A stretch of DNA of 64,000 nt, from assembly GCF_002812985.1 (NCBI RefSeq), contig NZ_PGCP01000001.1:123031-187030 (forward strand). Reading direction: 5' to 3'. The position numbers and the translations under genes are program-made. Within the stretch, counting starts at the first letter, position 1. Each line of letters starts with the position of its first letter. Shown here piece after piece: positions 34,307 to 42,312 of the stretch. The notes under the pieces are model-generated. The model searched no databases and was not told the DNA's origin. It was given only the letters and a program-made list of their open reading frames with translations. The stretch comes from Aeromonas lusitana (lineage in GTDB: Bacteria; Pseudomonadota; Gammaproteobacteria; Enterobacterales; Aeromonadaceae).

Positions 34307-35046
34307 CGATGGACACAGTGGTTGCACTCAGAGACGTCAACAAATGGTATGGCGAGTTTCATGTGTTGCGTAACATCAACCTGCAGGTGAGCAAGGGCGA
34401 GAAGATAGTCATCTGTGGCCCGTCTGGTTCCGGCAAGTCCACCATGATCCGCTGCATCAACCGCCTCGAAGAGCACCAGAGCGGCGACATCCTGGTGAAG
34501 GGCACGGCGCTCACCTCGGATCTCAAGAACATAGAGACGGTACGCCGGGAGGTGGGCATGGTGTTCCAGCACTTCAACCTCTTCCCGCACCTGACGGTGC
34601 TGGAAAACTGCTGCCTAGCCCCCATCTGGGTCAAGCAGTTGCCGCGCAAGGAGGCCGAGGAGATCGCCATGACCTTCTTGCGCCGGGTGCGGATCCCGGA
34701 GCAGGCCCTCAAGTACCCGGGCCAGCTCTCCGGCGGTCAGCAGCAGCGGGTGGCCATAGCACGCAGCCTGTGCATGAACCCGCAAGTCATGCTGTTCGAT
34801 GAGCCCACCTCGGCGCTCGATCCCGAGATGGTGCGGGAGGTACTGGATGTCATGGTGGAGCTGGCCCATGAGGGGATGACCATGCTTTGCGTCACCCATG
34901 AGATGGGCTTTGCCAAGCAAGTGGCGGATCGGGTGATCTTCATGGACAGGGGCCAGATCATCGAGGAGAACGTGCCGGATCAGTTCTTCGACCATCCCCA
35001 GTCGGAGCGCACCAAGCTGTTCCTCTCCCAGATCCTGCAGCATTGA
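34303..35046 (+). CDS. aapP: Amino acid ABC ATPase AapP
   Basis: ATP-binding subunit of 247 residues. Walker [10 protein letters not shown], signature [15 protein letters not shown], Walker [14 protein letters not shown] and H-loop VTHEMGFAK are intact, and the family element [18 protein letters not shown] is present. This is the GlnQ/AapP/BztD branch that energises polar amino acid uptake. A CAGGAG site lies before the ATG. The gene ends the aap operon; the hairpin after it is oriented for the opposite strand. Confidence 0.96.
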   Translation: MTMDTVVALRDVNKWYGEFHVLRNINLQVSKGEKIVICGPSGSGKSTMIRCINRLEEHQSGDILVKGTALTSDLKNIETVRREVGMVFQHFNLFPHLTVLENCCLAPIWVKQLPRKEAEEIAMTFLRRVRIPEQALKYPGQLSGGQQQRVAIARSLCMNPQVMLFDEPTSALDPEMVREVLDVMVELAHEGMTMLCVTHEMGFAKQVADRVIFMDRGQIIEENVPDQFFDHPQSERTKLFLSQILQH

Positions 35047-35067
35047 ATCCCGCCTTGCCTCCTCATG

Positions 35068-35100
35068 AAAAAGGCCCGCCCGCTCGGTGAGCGGCGGGCC
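35068..35100 (-). terminator. Intrinsic terminator of ytfK
   Basis: GGCCCGCC (35073-35080) pairs with GGCGGGCC (35093-35100), with an extended stem of CGCTC/GAGCG. Read on the minus strand it is followed by TTTTT. The plus side has no T tract, so aapP probably relies on the hairpin alone. Confidence 0.7.
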
Positions 35101-35142
35101 AAAAATGTACATGGAAGCAGACTACAGACGGAAAGGAGTATG

Positions 35143-35358
35143 TCAGCCAGGCAACAGGGCCGTGGTGCGCAGATCCCGCACCGCCAGATTGATCTGCCGG
35201 GCCAGCCGCAAGGCCTGGTGACAGCTCAACGTCTTCAAATCGATGACCCCACCCTGAAACTCGAATCGCCCCAATGCCTCTACCATGAAACTTCCTCGAT
35301 GGAAGCTCTTGATATGGCGGGCAATCTGGCGAGGAGACAACTGCTTGAACACCTTCAT
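35143..35358 (-). CDS. ytfK: YtfK-like (DUF1107) SpoT-associated stress protein
   Basis: A 71-residue protein of the DUF1107 family. The frame of E. coli YtfK is conserved: MKVFKQLSPRQIARHIKSF, RGSFMVEALGRFEFQGGVI, then a basic helical end NLAVRDLRT. YtfK binds SpoT and raises (p)ppGpp in phosphate or fatty acid starvation. The ATG at 35358 has GGGGTG upstream and matches the YtfK start; the longer ATG at 35448 would run through its promoter. A Pho box and -10 lie directly upstream, giving PhoB control. Confidence 0.85.
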   Translation of the reverse strand: MKVFKQLSPRQIARHIKSFHRGSFMVEALGRFEFQGGVIDLKTLSCHQALRLARQINLAVRDLRTTALLPG

Positions 35359-35389
35359 GGCAAAACACCCCGTTGTTTGGACAGGGCAC

Positions 35390-35423
35390 ACTATGCCGTC
35401 GTCTCGTGACACTAATATGACAT
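35390..35423 (-). promoter_or_regulatory. Pho box and -10 of ytfK
   Basis: Minus-strand ATGTCATATTAGTGTCAC (35423-35406) matches the Pho box consensus at 14 of 18 positions. A -10-like CATAGT (35395-35390) follows after 10 bp, the same geometry as at phoB and pstS. Confidence 0.7.
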
Positions 35424-35565
35424 TTGATAGAGGTTTGTATGAATCCATAAACTCATACCCTGGATCTGGATGCCGAGTGTCTGAATCGTTGAAAAAGTTG
35501 TGCGGTGGCAGTGTCCTGGCCCGATATACTGCGGCTCATCAAAAGATCTTAACAAGGTGCCTCGC

Positions 35566-36054
35566 GTGGAGTGGGTGGACGTAGTAGATGAGCAAGATCG
35601 CGTAATAGGCGTCGCCGAGCGGGCCCGGGTGCGGCGGGAGAACCTGCGCCACCGCGCCAGCTATATCCTGGTGCTGGATGATGAGGGCCGTATCCTGGTA
35701 CAGCGGCGGACCCTCGGCAAAGACTTCTGCCCCGGCATGCTGGATGCCTGCGCCGGCGGTGTGGTGACCCAGGGCGAGGTGATGGAGCCCAGTGCCAGGC
35801 GTGAACTGGCGGAGGAGCTGGGTATCTTTGATGTGCCCCTGCAGAGTTTTGGTACCTTCTACGCCGAAGGGGAGGGGTACAGGGTCTGGGGTGGCCTGTT
35901 CAGTTGTCGCTATCAGGGCCCGCTGCAACTGCAGGCGGAAGAGGTGAGCGAGGTGCACTGGATGAGCCTCGTCGAGATAGCAGAGCGGGCCGCCGAATTC
36001 ACGCCTGATTCCCTGTTGGCCATTTCAACCTGGCAGGCTCGCCAGCTGGGCTGA
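35566..36054 (+). CDS. Nudix hydrolase, YfcD-like
   Basis: A 162-residue Nudix protein similar to E. coli YfcD. The Nudix box is GVVTQGEVMEPSARRELAEELGI (about 66-88), and the N-terminal VEWVDVVDEQDRV and RHRASYILVL lines match YfcD. Substrate is unknown; relatives include isopentenyl-diphosphate isomerase-like and nucleotide-cleaving enzymes. GTG at 35566 is used because AAGGTG lies 6 bases upstream and the start matches YfcD; GTG at 35557 or ATG at 35500 are possible. It is divergent from ytfK. Confidence 0.88.
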   Translation: MEWVDVVDEQDRVIGVAERARVRRENLRHRASYILVLDDEGRILVQRRTLGKDFCPGMLDACAGGVVTQGEVMEPSARRELAEELGIFDVPLQSFGTFYAEGEGYRVWGGLFSCRYQGPLQLQAEEVSEVHWMSLVEIAERAAEFTPDSLLAISTWQARQLG

Positions 36055-36279
36055 GGCTAGCGGCGTGAGTGACCCAATCCCCCGTCCTCTGCTGGCTATT
36101 TCAATTGGGCTGCCTCGCTGGCGAGACAAACCGTTCGGTGCGGGCTGCCCAATGCACTTTCCATGGCTCCCGGCAGGCCATCGCTATCTGGCGATATCAC
36201 CAGCAGGCCGGGCCTGTGTCCCCCTCTTCCGGCTTGGAGTAGACTGGGGCTCCTGCCCTCCACTTAAGGACGAGACATC

Positions 36280-36753
36280 ATGATCACAGTTGGCCAATCC
36301 CTGCCCGCGGGCGAATTTACCTTCATCACCCCGGATGGCAAGCAGGTGCTGGATACCCAGGCCCTGTTTGCGGGCAAGAAGGTGGTGCTGTTCGCCGTGC
36401 CCGGCGCCTTTACCCCCACCTGCTCCAACGCCCACCTGCCCGGTTATGTGGTGCTGGCGGACGAGTTTCAGGCCAAGGGCGTCGACGCCATTTATTGCCT
36501 GTCGGTGAACGATGCCTTCGTGATGAAGGCCTGGCAGGCTGCCCAGAACGCCGAGGCCATCACCATGCTGGCGGATGGGGACAGCAGCTGGACCCGGGCC
36601 CTCGGCCTTGCCAAGGAGACAGGGGCCTTCGGCGGTCTGCGTGCCCAGCGCTTCGCCTTGATAGCCGTGGATGGGGTGGTGCAGCAGCTGTTCGTGGAGG
36701 CGCCAGGCAAGTTCGAGGTGTCGGGGGCAGAGAGTCTGCTGGCGGCCCTGTGA
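36280..36753 (+). CDS. Peroxiredoxin of the Prx5 (AhpC/TSA) family
   Basis: A 157-residue thiol peroxidase that reduces hydrogen peroxide and alkyl hydroperoxides. The peroxidatic cysteine is C48 in PGAFTPTCSNAHLPG, the Prx5 signature, and the later SVNDAFVMKAW and RALGLAKE segments fit. A second, resolving cysteine is not obvious, so it may act as a 1-Cys enzyme with glutathione or a glutaredoxin. AAGGA precedes the ATG. A short hairpin follows. Confidence 0.94.
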   Translation: MITVGQSLPAGEFTFITPDGKQVLDTQALFAGKKVVLFAVPGAFTPTCSNAHLPGYVVLADEFQAKGVDAIYCLSVNDAFVMKAWQAAQNAEAITMLADGDSSWTRALGLAKETGAFGGLRAQRFALIAVDGVVQQLFVEAPGKFEVSGAESLLAAL

Positions 36754-36756
36754 AAT

Positions 36757-36777
36757 GTTAATCATTGTTTGATTAAC
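36757..36777. repeat. Inverted repeat after the peroxiredoxin gene
   Basis: GTTAATCA (36757-36764) and TGATTAAC (36770-36777) form a perfect 8-bp inverted repeat with a 5-bp spacer. AT-rich and without a T tract, it is more like a protein-binding site than a terminator. It lies 100 bp before the antiporter gene. Confidence 0.5.
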
Positions 36778-36877
36778 GCTTGAAATAGCAAGTCGGCTCG
36801 CTACACTGGGCCCGCTTTTGGGTGGAGCCAGGCACAGCGCCTGGCTCTCGTGTTTGCAGTGGACGGAATAGAAGAAT

Positions 36878-37846
36878 ATGACTCTGGCTTTTGTTGCCCT
36901 GATTGCCGGACTGGCGCTGCTGGTCTGGAGTGCGGATAAATTTGTGGACGGCGCCGCCGCGACCGCCCGTTACGCCGGCATGCCGCCCTTGCTCATCGGC
37001 ATGGTGATCATCGGCTTTGGCACCTCGGCCCCCGAGATGGTGGTCTCCGCCCTGGCGGCCTCCCAGGGCAACCCGGGCCTGGCGCTTGGCAACGCCTATG
37101 GCTCCAACATCACCAATATCGCCCTGATCCTGGGTCTGACCGCCCTGATCAGCCCCATCGCCGTCTCCTCGCAGGTGGTGCGCAAAGAGATCCCCATACT
37201 GCTCGGCATCACCTTGCTCTCCGGCGCCTTGCTGATGGATGGTCATCTGGGCGGCATGGATGCCCTGATCCTGGGCGCCGTTTTCCTGATGCTGATGGGC
37301 TGGTCCATCTGGGCCGGCATGCGCGGCAAGGGGGATGCCCTGGATGCGGACACCGAGGACGACATCAGCAGCGAGGGCATGTCCCTCAAGAGCGCCATCC
37401 TCTGGCTGGTCGTGGGTCTGGTGCTGCTGATCCTGGCCTCCCGCCTGCTGGTATGGGGCGCGGTCACCATAGCCCAGGCGCTCGGCATCAGCGATCTGGT
37501 GATTGGCCTGACCATAGTCGCGGTGGGCACCTCATTGCCGGAGCTCGCCTCCTCTCTCATCGCCATTCGCAAGAAGGAGCACGATCTGGCCCTCGGCAAC
37601 GTGCTCGGCTCCAACCTGTTCAACACCTTGGCGGTGGTCGGCATCGCCGCCGGCATAGCGCCGCTCGATGTGGATTCCATGGTACTGTCCCGTGACTGGT
37701 CCGTGATGATGGGGCTGACCCTGCTGCTGCTGGTGATGTGTCTCGGTCGCAAGGGGCAGGGGCGGATCAACCGCTGGGAAGGGGGCTTGTTGCTCGCCAT
37801 CTTCGTGGCCTACACATTCTGGCTGCTTGGCAGTCAATTTATCTAA
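36878..37846 (+). CDS. CaCA-family calcium/sodium antiporter (YrbG-like)
   Basis: A 322-residue inner-membrane antiporter with about ten helices in two inverted repeats. Each repeat carries the alpha signature of the CaCA family: GFGTSAPEMVVSALA near 48 and AVGTSLPELASSLIA near 211, plus LGNAYGSNITN and LGNVLGSNLFN. E. coli YrbG belongs to this group. It should exchange Ca2+ for Na+ or K+. An acidic loop (DALDADTEDDISSE) joins the two halves. Confidence 0.92.
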   Translation: MTLAFVALIAGLALLVWSADKFVDGAAATARYAGMPPLLIGMVIIGFGTSAPEMVVSALAASQGNPGLALGNAYGSNITNIALILGLTALISPIAVSSQVVRKEIPILLGITLLSGALLMDGHLGGMDALILGAVFLMLMGWSIWAGMRGKGDALDADTEDDISSEGMSLKSAILWLVVGLVLLILASRLLVWGAVTIAQALGISDLVIGLTIVAVGTSLPELASSLIAIRKKEHDLALGNVLGSNLFNTLAVVGIAAGIAPLDVDSMVLSRDWSVMMGLTLLLLVMCLGRKGQGRINRWEGGLLLAIFVAYTFWLLGSQFI

Positions 37847-37944
37847 AAAGCGTTAGATTAGTAGTCGTTTATTCTGTTAAATAAGGCTGATTTAGCCACT
37901 GTTCACCATAGGTCGCCGACCTTATCGACCTGCAGATTGACATA

Positions 37945-37976
37945 AAAAAGGGGGAAGCATCGGCTTCCCCCTTTTT
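37945..37976. terminator. Bidirectional terminator between antiporter and decarboxylase
   Basis: A stem with A and T runs on both flanks (37945-37958 with 37963-37976), loop ATCG, between two convergent genes. Confidence 0.9.
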
Positions 37977-37997
37977 ATTGGTGCACTCGGTGGCGGT

Positions 37998-39146
37998 TTA
38001 GGCCACGGCCACCAGTTTCTGCTTCTGGGCGCTGTCCAGGATGAGGATGCTGGCCTTGGGGAAGAAGTTGAAGGTGGAGGCGGAGGCCCAGGTGTAGGCT
38101 CCCATCACCCGACCGACCACCAGCTCGCCTATCTCCAGATCCGGCAGCATGATGCCGTCCCGGATCACGTCCACGCTGTCACAGGTGGGGCCGGAGAGCA
38201 CGGCGTTGTGCAGCGCACCGCTGGCGTAGGGGGTGCTCACCGGGTAGGTGACGTGGTCATAGAGCTGGCCGTTATAGCTGCCATAGAGGCCGTCATCCAG
38301 GTAGTACCAGATCTTGTCGCCGCGGTGGGCCTTGCCCATCACGCAGGCCACCGAGGTCATGGCCGGCGCGCTGATGAAGCGGCCCGGCTCGGCAATCTTC
38401 TGCACGGTGGCGGGCAAGCGGGCGAGCGCTTCGCGAATGGGGGCGCAGAAGCCGTCGATGTCGAACTCGCCGCCCTCATAATCCACCGGGAAGCCGCCGC
38501 CGATATCCAGCACCCAGGGCTTGAGGCCGAGATCCCATGCCTGCTCCATGATCTCGCGGCAGGCGTCGATGGCCTGCACGTGACGACGGGAGTGGGGCAC
38601 CTGGGAGCCGACGTGGAACGACAGCCCCATCACCTTGATGCCCTTGGCCTGGGCCAGTTGCAGCAGCGGCAGCGCCTGTTCCGGGGTGCAGCCGAACTTC
38701 TTGGAGAGATCGACCTTGGTCTCCGGGTTCGGGAAGCTGACCCGCAGCAGCAGCTTCACCTCGTCCTTGTAGGGCAGGAACTTCTCCAGCTCCAGCGGGT
38801 TGTCATAGACAAACACGGTGCAGCCAAACTCCAGCGCATAGCGAATGTCGCTGTCGCGCTTGATGGGATGGGTGTGAATGCAACGGCCCGGGCGAACCCC
38901 TTGGCTGCGCACCAGATCCACTTCGCCATTGGTCGCCAGATCGAAACAGGCGCCCTCTTCCTTCAAGACAGAGACCACTGCCTCATGGGGCAGGGGTTTG
39001 AGTGCATAATGCAAGCGCACATCGGGCAGGGCGGCCACCAGGGCCCGATACTGTTTGCGGACGGCTGCCTTGTCGAGCAGCAGCAGGGGTGAGCCAAATT
39101 GTTCAACCAGTTGACGGTAATCTTGTGCGACCAGGGTCTCGTTCAT
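37998..39146 (-). CDS. Ornithine/lysine decarboxylase, fold-III PLP enzyme
   Basis: A 382-residue decarboxylase of the alanine racemase-like group (eukaryotic ODC type). PLP lysine is K50 in HYALKPLPH; the glycine loop DIGGGFPVDY, EPGRFIS, and active-site cysteine GPTCDSVDVI are present. It converts ornithine to putrescine and possibly lysine to cadaverine; the bacterial L/ODC of Vibrio vulnificus uses both. It stands alone without other polyamine genes. An AAAAGAGA stretch precedes the ATG. Confidence 0.93.
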   Translation of the reverse strand: MNETLVAQDYRQLVEQFGSPLLLLDKAAVRKQYRALVAALPDVRLHYALKPLPHEAVVSVLKEEGACFDLATNGEVDLVRSQGVRPGRCIHTHPIKRDSDIRYALEFGCTVFVYDNPLELEKFLPYKDEVKLLLRVSFPNPETKVDLSKKFGCTPEQALPLLQLAQAKGIKVMGLSFHVGSQVPHSRRHVQAIDACREIMEQAWDLGLKPWVLDIGGGFPVDYEGGEFDIDGFCAPIREALARLPATVQKIAEPGRFISAPAMTSVACVMGKAHRGDKIWYYLDDGLYGSYNGQLYDHVTYPVSTPYASGALHNAVLSGPTCDSVDVIRDGIMLPDLEIGELVVGRVMGAYTWASASTFNFFPKASILILDSAQKQKLVAVA

Positions 39147-39509
39147 TCTCTTTTGAAAGTCCTTAGGGGGCGCGATATGCCCAAGCCTTATGCGATTGAA
39201 CCGGCGACGGCCGGCTCAGGCGAGTGGTCCGGAGGGACCAACCAGACACAGTGCATAACTTGAATGCAAAGTGCTTAGTTATGCGCGGGATTATCGGCTT
39301 ATTGCGTTTGTGTGCAAGCATTTTGATTGGATATGTTGGCAAGTTTTTCTGGTCGAGACGAAATAGGCTATCGATATAAAACCCGCAGTCGGCTGTCTGT
39401 TGGGGGCGGTGTGAGAATCGTGCGTTAACTTATTGATAGGTAACGAGCATTTAACATCTTGTCGGCGCAATCGCTTCGCGGGAAAAAAGCGCAGGCAGAG
39501 CCGGGCTAG
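39147..39509. other. 363-bp gap between decarboxylase and the glycine riboswitch
   Basis: No gene was recognised. It must hold the promoter of the decarboxylase on the minus strand, but no -35/-10 pair stood out. AT-rich stretches occur at 39340-39460. Confidence 0.3.
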
Positions 39510-39525
39510 TGCGAGACAGCTCACA
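39510..39525 (+). promoter_or_regulatory. Candidate CRP site upstream of the glycine riboswitch
   Basis: TGCGA-N6-TCACA matches the CRP consensus at 9 of 10 positions. Its centre lies about 58 bp before the first aptamer, in a plausible activating position for the riboswitch transcript. Confidence 0.5.
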
Positions 39526-39575
39526 GTTTTTGGATTACCATGCCCGCTTCCTAATCCAAACTAGTTCGGATGAAG

Positions 39576-39758
39576 GTAGCAGGAGAGCGATGGGGGACCA
39601 TCCACCGAAGAAGTGAATCTTTCAGGTACCGGGCAACCGGTGTGGACTGCTACTGGACGATACTCTGGAGAGACCCGTTAGATCGGGCGCCGAAGGAGCA
39701 AGGCATCCTGACTGCATCGCAGTCGGGGGTCGGAAACTCTCAGGCAAAAGGACAGAGG
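39576..39758 (+). ncRNA. Tandem glycine riboswitch
   Basis: Two glycine (gcvT-type) aptamers in series. Aptamer 1 is closed by GTAGCAG (39576-39582) with CTGCTAC (39647-39653). Aptamer 2 is closed by CTCTG (39663-39667) with CAGAG (39753-39757) and has the conserved GCGCCGAAGGAGCAA and AACTCTCAGGCAAAAGGACAG segments. Tandem glycine riboswitches control glycine cleavage genes and AGCS symporters, as for the Vibrio cholerae VC1422 leader. Here it precedes an AGCS symporter by about 256 nt. Confidence 0.95.
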
Positions 39759-39779
39759 GGATGGGATGGTTGTACCTGA

Positions 39780-39980
39780 GCTTAGAACTGTTCACGAGCT
39801 GTCACGAGAGGTCGTCAGCAAGGTAAAGAGCAGCGCAGGAACCGGAGTGTATGTGAATACATGAGGATTCTGAGCAGCACATGAGCCTTGATCACGGCCT
39901 CGCAGTAAGAGTGTAAACCCGTTCTTGGCCCGCATCCGATCGCCTTTGGGGATCGCGACACCTATGGGAAGATCATCCTT
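39780..39980 (+). ncRNA. Structured linker between riboswitch and symporter gene
   Basis: About 200 nt of unexplained leader. It includes a hairpin with TGTAT (39848-39852) and ATACA (39857-39861) closing a GNRA-type GTGA loop, with outer GAACC and GGATTC arms, and a small ACGA-GAGG-TCGT hairpin at 39804-39815. The hairpin is flanked by direct GAGCAGC copies at 39828 and 39872. No gene is seen. Confidence 0.45.
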
Positions 39981-39982
39981 CT

Positions 39983-40010
39983 CCTCCTTAATCGTTGTTT
40001 TTTAAGGAGG
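39983..40010 (+). promoter_or_regulatory. Anti-Shine-Dalgarno hairpin before the AGCS symporter
   Basis: CCTCCTTAA (39983-39991) pairs perfectly with TTAAGGAGG (40002-40010), which is the ribosome site of the symporter. This would hide the site and fits a translational expression platform for the glycine riboswitch. Confidence 0.75.
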
Positions 40011-40014
40011 ATGC

Positions 40015-41385
40015 ATGTCATCAATTCAAGCGGCGCTCAGCGCCATCGATAGCTTTGTCTGGGGTCCGCCCCTGCTGATCCTGCTTGTCGGGACCGGTAT
40101 CTATCTCACCCTGCGTCTGGGTCTGCTTCAGATCGTGCGCCTGCCCCTCGCCCTCAAGCTGGTATTTGGTCGCGATCAGGGCCATGGCAAGCAGGGGGAC
40201 GTCTCCAGCTTCGGCGCACTCTGCACCGCGCTCTCCGCCACAATCGGCACCGGCAACATCGTCGGGGTCGCCACCGCCATCAAGCTCGGGGGCCCGGGCG
40301 CCCTGTTCTGGATGTGGATGGCGGCCCTGTTCGGCATGGCCACCAAGTACGCCGAGTGCCTCTTGGCGGTCAAATATCGCCAACAGGACGCCAACGGCCA
40401 GATGGCGGGTGGTCCCATGTATTACCTGGAGAAGGGGCTCGGCTCCAAGCCGCTCGCCAAGCTGTTCGCCCTGTTCGGCATAGGTGTCGCCTTCTTCGGC
40501 ATCGGCACCTTCCCCCAGGTCAACGCCATCTCGGATGCCATGAGCCTCTCCTTCTCGGTGCCCCGCGAGGCAACCGCCGTGGTGCTGACCCTGATCGTCG
40601 CCCTGGTGACGCTTGGGGGGATCCAGTCCATCTCCAGCGTGTCGAGCAAGGTGGTGCCCTTCATGGCCATCTTCTACATCCTGGCCTGCGCCGGGGTGCT
40701 GGTGAACAACGCCGGCGCCCTGCCGGATGCGGTACTACTGGTCATCAACAGCGCCTTCACCGGCCACGCCGCCACCGGCGGCTTTGTCGGCGCCGGCATC
40801 ATGCTGGCAATCCAGTCCGGGGTGGCGCGGGGGGTATTCTCCAACGAGTCAGGTCTGGGCTCGGCCCCCATAGCTGCGGCGGCGGCCAAGACGGATTCCT
40901 GTGTGGAGCAGGGGTTGGTCTCCATGACAGGCACCTTCATCGATACCCTGATCATCTGCACCATGACGGGCCTGACCCTGGTGGTGACCGGGGTCTGGAG
41001 CGGGGACTTGAGCGGCGCCGCCATGACCAGCGCCGCCTTCGCCCAGGGGCTGGATGCCCAGGTCGGCCAGTATTTGGTGAGCATAGGTCTGCTGTTCTTT
41101 GCCTTCACTACTATCCTCGGCTGGAACTACTACGGCGAGCGCTGCACCGAGTACCTGTTCGGGGTCAAGGCCATCAAGCCCTACCGCCTCATCTATCTGG
41201 TGCTGGTGGCGAGCGGCGCCTTCCTCCATCTGGACATGATTTGGCTCTTGGCGGATATCGTCAACGGCCTGATGGCGGTGCCCAACCTCATCGGTCTCAT
41301 CGGCTTGCGCCACGTGGTGATCGCCGAGACCCGCGCCTACTTCGGCCGGGACACCGACAGGGAGCCCGAGCCGCAGGCTGCCTGA
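40015..41385 (+). CDS. AGCS-family sodium:alanine/glycine symporter
   Basis: A 456-residue inner-membrane symporter with about eleven helices. Family signatures include GALCTALSATIGTGNIVGVATAI (about 65-87), the GGPMYYLEKGLG loop and the SGVARGVFSNESGLGSAPIAAA segment. It imports glycine or alanine with Na+. A tandem glycine riboswitch upstream points to glycine as the sensed substrate. An AAGGAGG site, buried in a hairpin, lies 4 bases before the ATG. Confidence 0.96.
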   Translation: MSSIQAALSAIDSFVWGPPLLILLVGTGIYLTLRLGLLQIVRLPLALKLVFGRDQGHGKQGDVSSFGALCTALSATIGTGNIVGVATAIKLGGPGALFWMWMAALFGMATKYAECLLAVKYRQQDANGQMAGGPMYYLEKGLGSKPLAKLFALFGIGVAFFGIGTFPQVNAISDAMSLSFSVPREATAVVLTLIVALVTLGGIQSISSVSSKVVPFMAIFYILACAGVLVNNAGALPDAVLLVINSAFTGHAATGGFVGAGIMLAIQSGVARGVFSNESGLGSAPIAAAAAKTDSCVEQGLVSMTGTFIDTLIICTMTGLTLVVTGVWSGDLSGAAMTSAAFAQGLDAQVGQYLVSIGLLFFAFTTILGWNYYGERCTEYLFGVKAIKPYRLIYLVLVASGAFLHLDMIWLLADIVNGLMAVPNLIGLIGLRHVVIAETRAYFGRDTDREPEPQAA

Positions 41386-41412
41386 GTCTGATTGCCCCGG
41401 ATGCCAACAAAA

Positions 41413-41439
41413 AGCCACGACCCAGGTCGTGGCTTTTTT
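41413..41439 (+). terminator. Intrinsic terminator after the AGCS symporter
   Basis: Stem AGCCACGACC (41413-41422) with GGTCGTGGCT (41425-41434), followed by a T run. Confidence 0.9.
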
Positions 41440-41483
41440 ATTTGCTGCGCCATTTGCATAAACGGCAGTAGGGAGGACGTCTT

Positions 41484-41504
41484 CCCTCTCCCACTGGGAG
41501 AGGG
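41484..41504. repeat. REP-like palindrome CCCTCTCCC-N3-GGGAGAGGG
   Basis: A perfect 9-bp inverted repeat followed by GTCAGGGTGA. This sequence type is common as a dispersed extragenic repeat in proteobacteria. It touches the stop codon of the lipoate ligase-like gene. Confidence 0.6.
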
Positions 41505-42221
41505 TCAGGGTGAAGGGAGAGGCTCTTCGCTCAATAGGCTCTCCAGCCGTGCTCGCACCTTGTTTACCAGCTCGGTCCCGCTACCCTGCCAGCGGATAGC
41601 GTGCGCGAGCGTGGTGGAGGTGCCGGGGAGAAAGCGCAGCTCCCCGCCCGCCAACTCGTAAAAACGGCTCGCCATCCGGGTGCCCTCGTCCACGTCGCCT
41701 GCCACCAGCAGCATGGCCTGGGCCAGCACGGCGCCCCGATGAGTCTGGCCCGGCGCCAGCCAGCGCTGGGCGGTGCCGGTGACCTTGCGGCCCTCGATCA
41801 CCAGATTGTACTGACCGTCGCAAAAGGAGCCGGGCACAAAGTCGTAGCCGCCTTCAAGGCCATATTCCCCGAGCAGGGCCAGCAGCGGCGCCCCCAACAG
41901 CTGGTAGTAGTGACCGAGATCCGTGGTGGTGCGCGGCAGCATAATAGACAAGTTGAGGATGCCGGCGCCGTGGGGCACGGCGGTGCCGCCGCTGTCACGC
42001 ACATGCACGGGCCAGCCCTCGGCGGCGAGCCGCTCACAGGCTGCCTGATAACGGGGCAGACGCACGTCCTTGCGGGTGACGATGAGACACTGGGGCCCCT
42101 GCCAGAGGTGGGCACGGGCTCGGCCGTCATGGGCGCACTCCCGCAGCCACTGCTGCTCCTGGGTCAATATCTGGTCCGGGGTATGGCTGGCGGGTGGGGA
42201 AGGCAGCAGGGTATAGGGCAT
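41505..42221 (-). CDS. Lipoate-protein ligase A-like protein
   Basis: A BPL/LPL-fold protein of about 238 residues. The lipoate ligase pattern VRDSGGTAVPHGAGILNLSI and the later GRKVTGTAQRW segment are visible. LplA-type enzymes attach lipoate or octanoate to 2-oxoacid dehydrogenases and GcvH. The C-terminal half lacks a clear accessory domain, so it could also be an amidotransferase-like protein. ATG at 42221 has CAGGA upstream; ATG at 42230 is also possible. The longest start at 42290 falls in a terminator hairpin and was rejected. Confidence 0.8.
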   Translation of the reverse strand: MPYTLLPSPPASHTPDQILTQEQQWLRECAHDGRARAHLWQGPQCLIVTRKDVRLPRYQAACERLAAEGWPVHVRDSGGTAVPHGAGILNLSIMLPRTTTDLGHYYQLLGAPLLALLGEYGLEGGYDFVPGSFCDGQYNLVIEGRKVTGTAQRWLAPGQTHRGAVLAQAMLLVAGDVDEGTRMASRFYELAGGELRFLPGTSTTLAHAIRWQGSGTELVNKVRARLESLLSEEPLPSP

Positions 42222-42278
42222 GAAGGGCATCCTGAGGCAGAGGCTGCCAAGCACAGTACCCGTGGTGTGCAGGTAGGT

Positions 42279-42301
42279 AAAGCCCCGCATGGCGGGGCTT
42301 G
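42279..42301 (-). terminator. Hairpin terminator after xanP
   Basis: AGCCCCGC with GCGGGGCT around loop CATG, then TT, read on the minus strand just after the xanP stop codon. Confidence 0.6.
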
Positions 42302-42312
42302 GTCGGAATGGA

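Noticed and set aside
39570..39779. 69-codon frame across the glycine riboswitch
   Set aside because: The sequence is explained by two conserved RNA aptamers; the frame has no ribosome site or relative.
41484..41530. Possible CRISPR-like or mobile repeat at CCCTCTCCC...GGGAGAGGG
   Set aside because: Only one copy here and no spacer array; it fits a dispersed extragenic palindrome.
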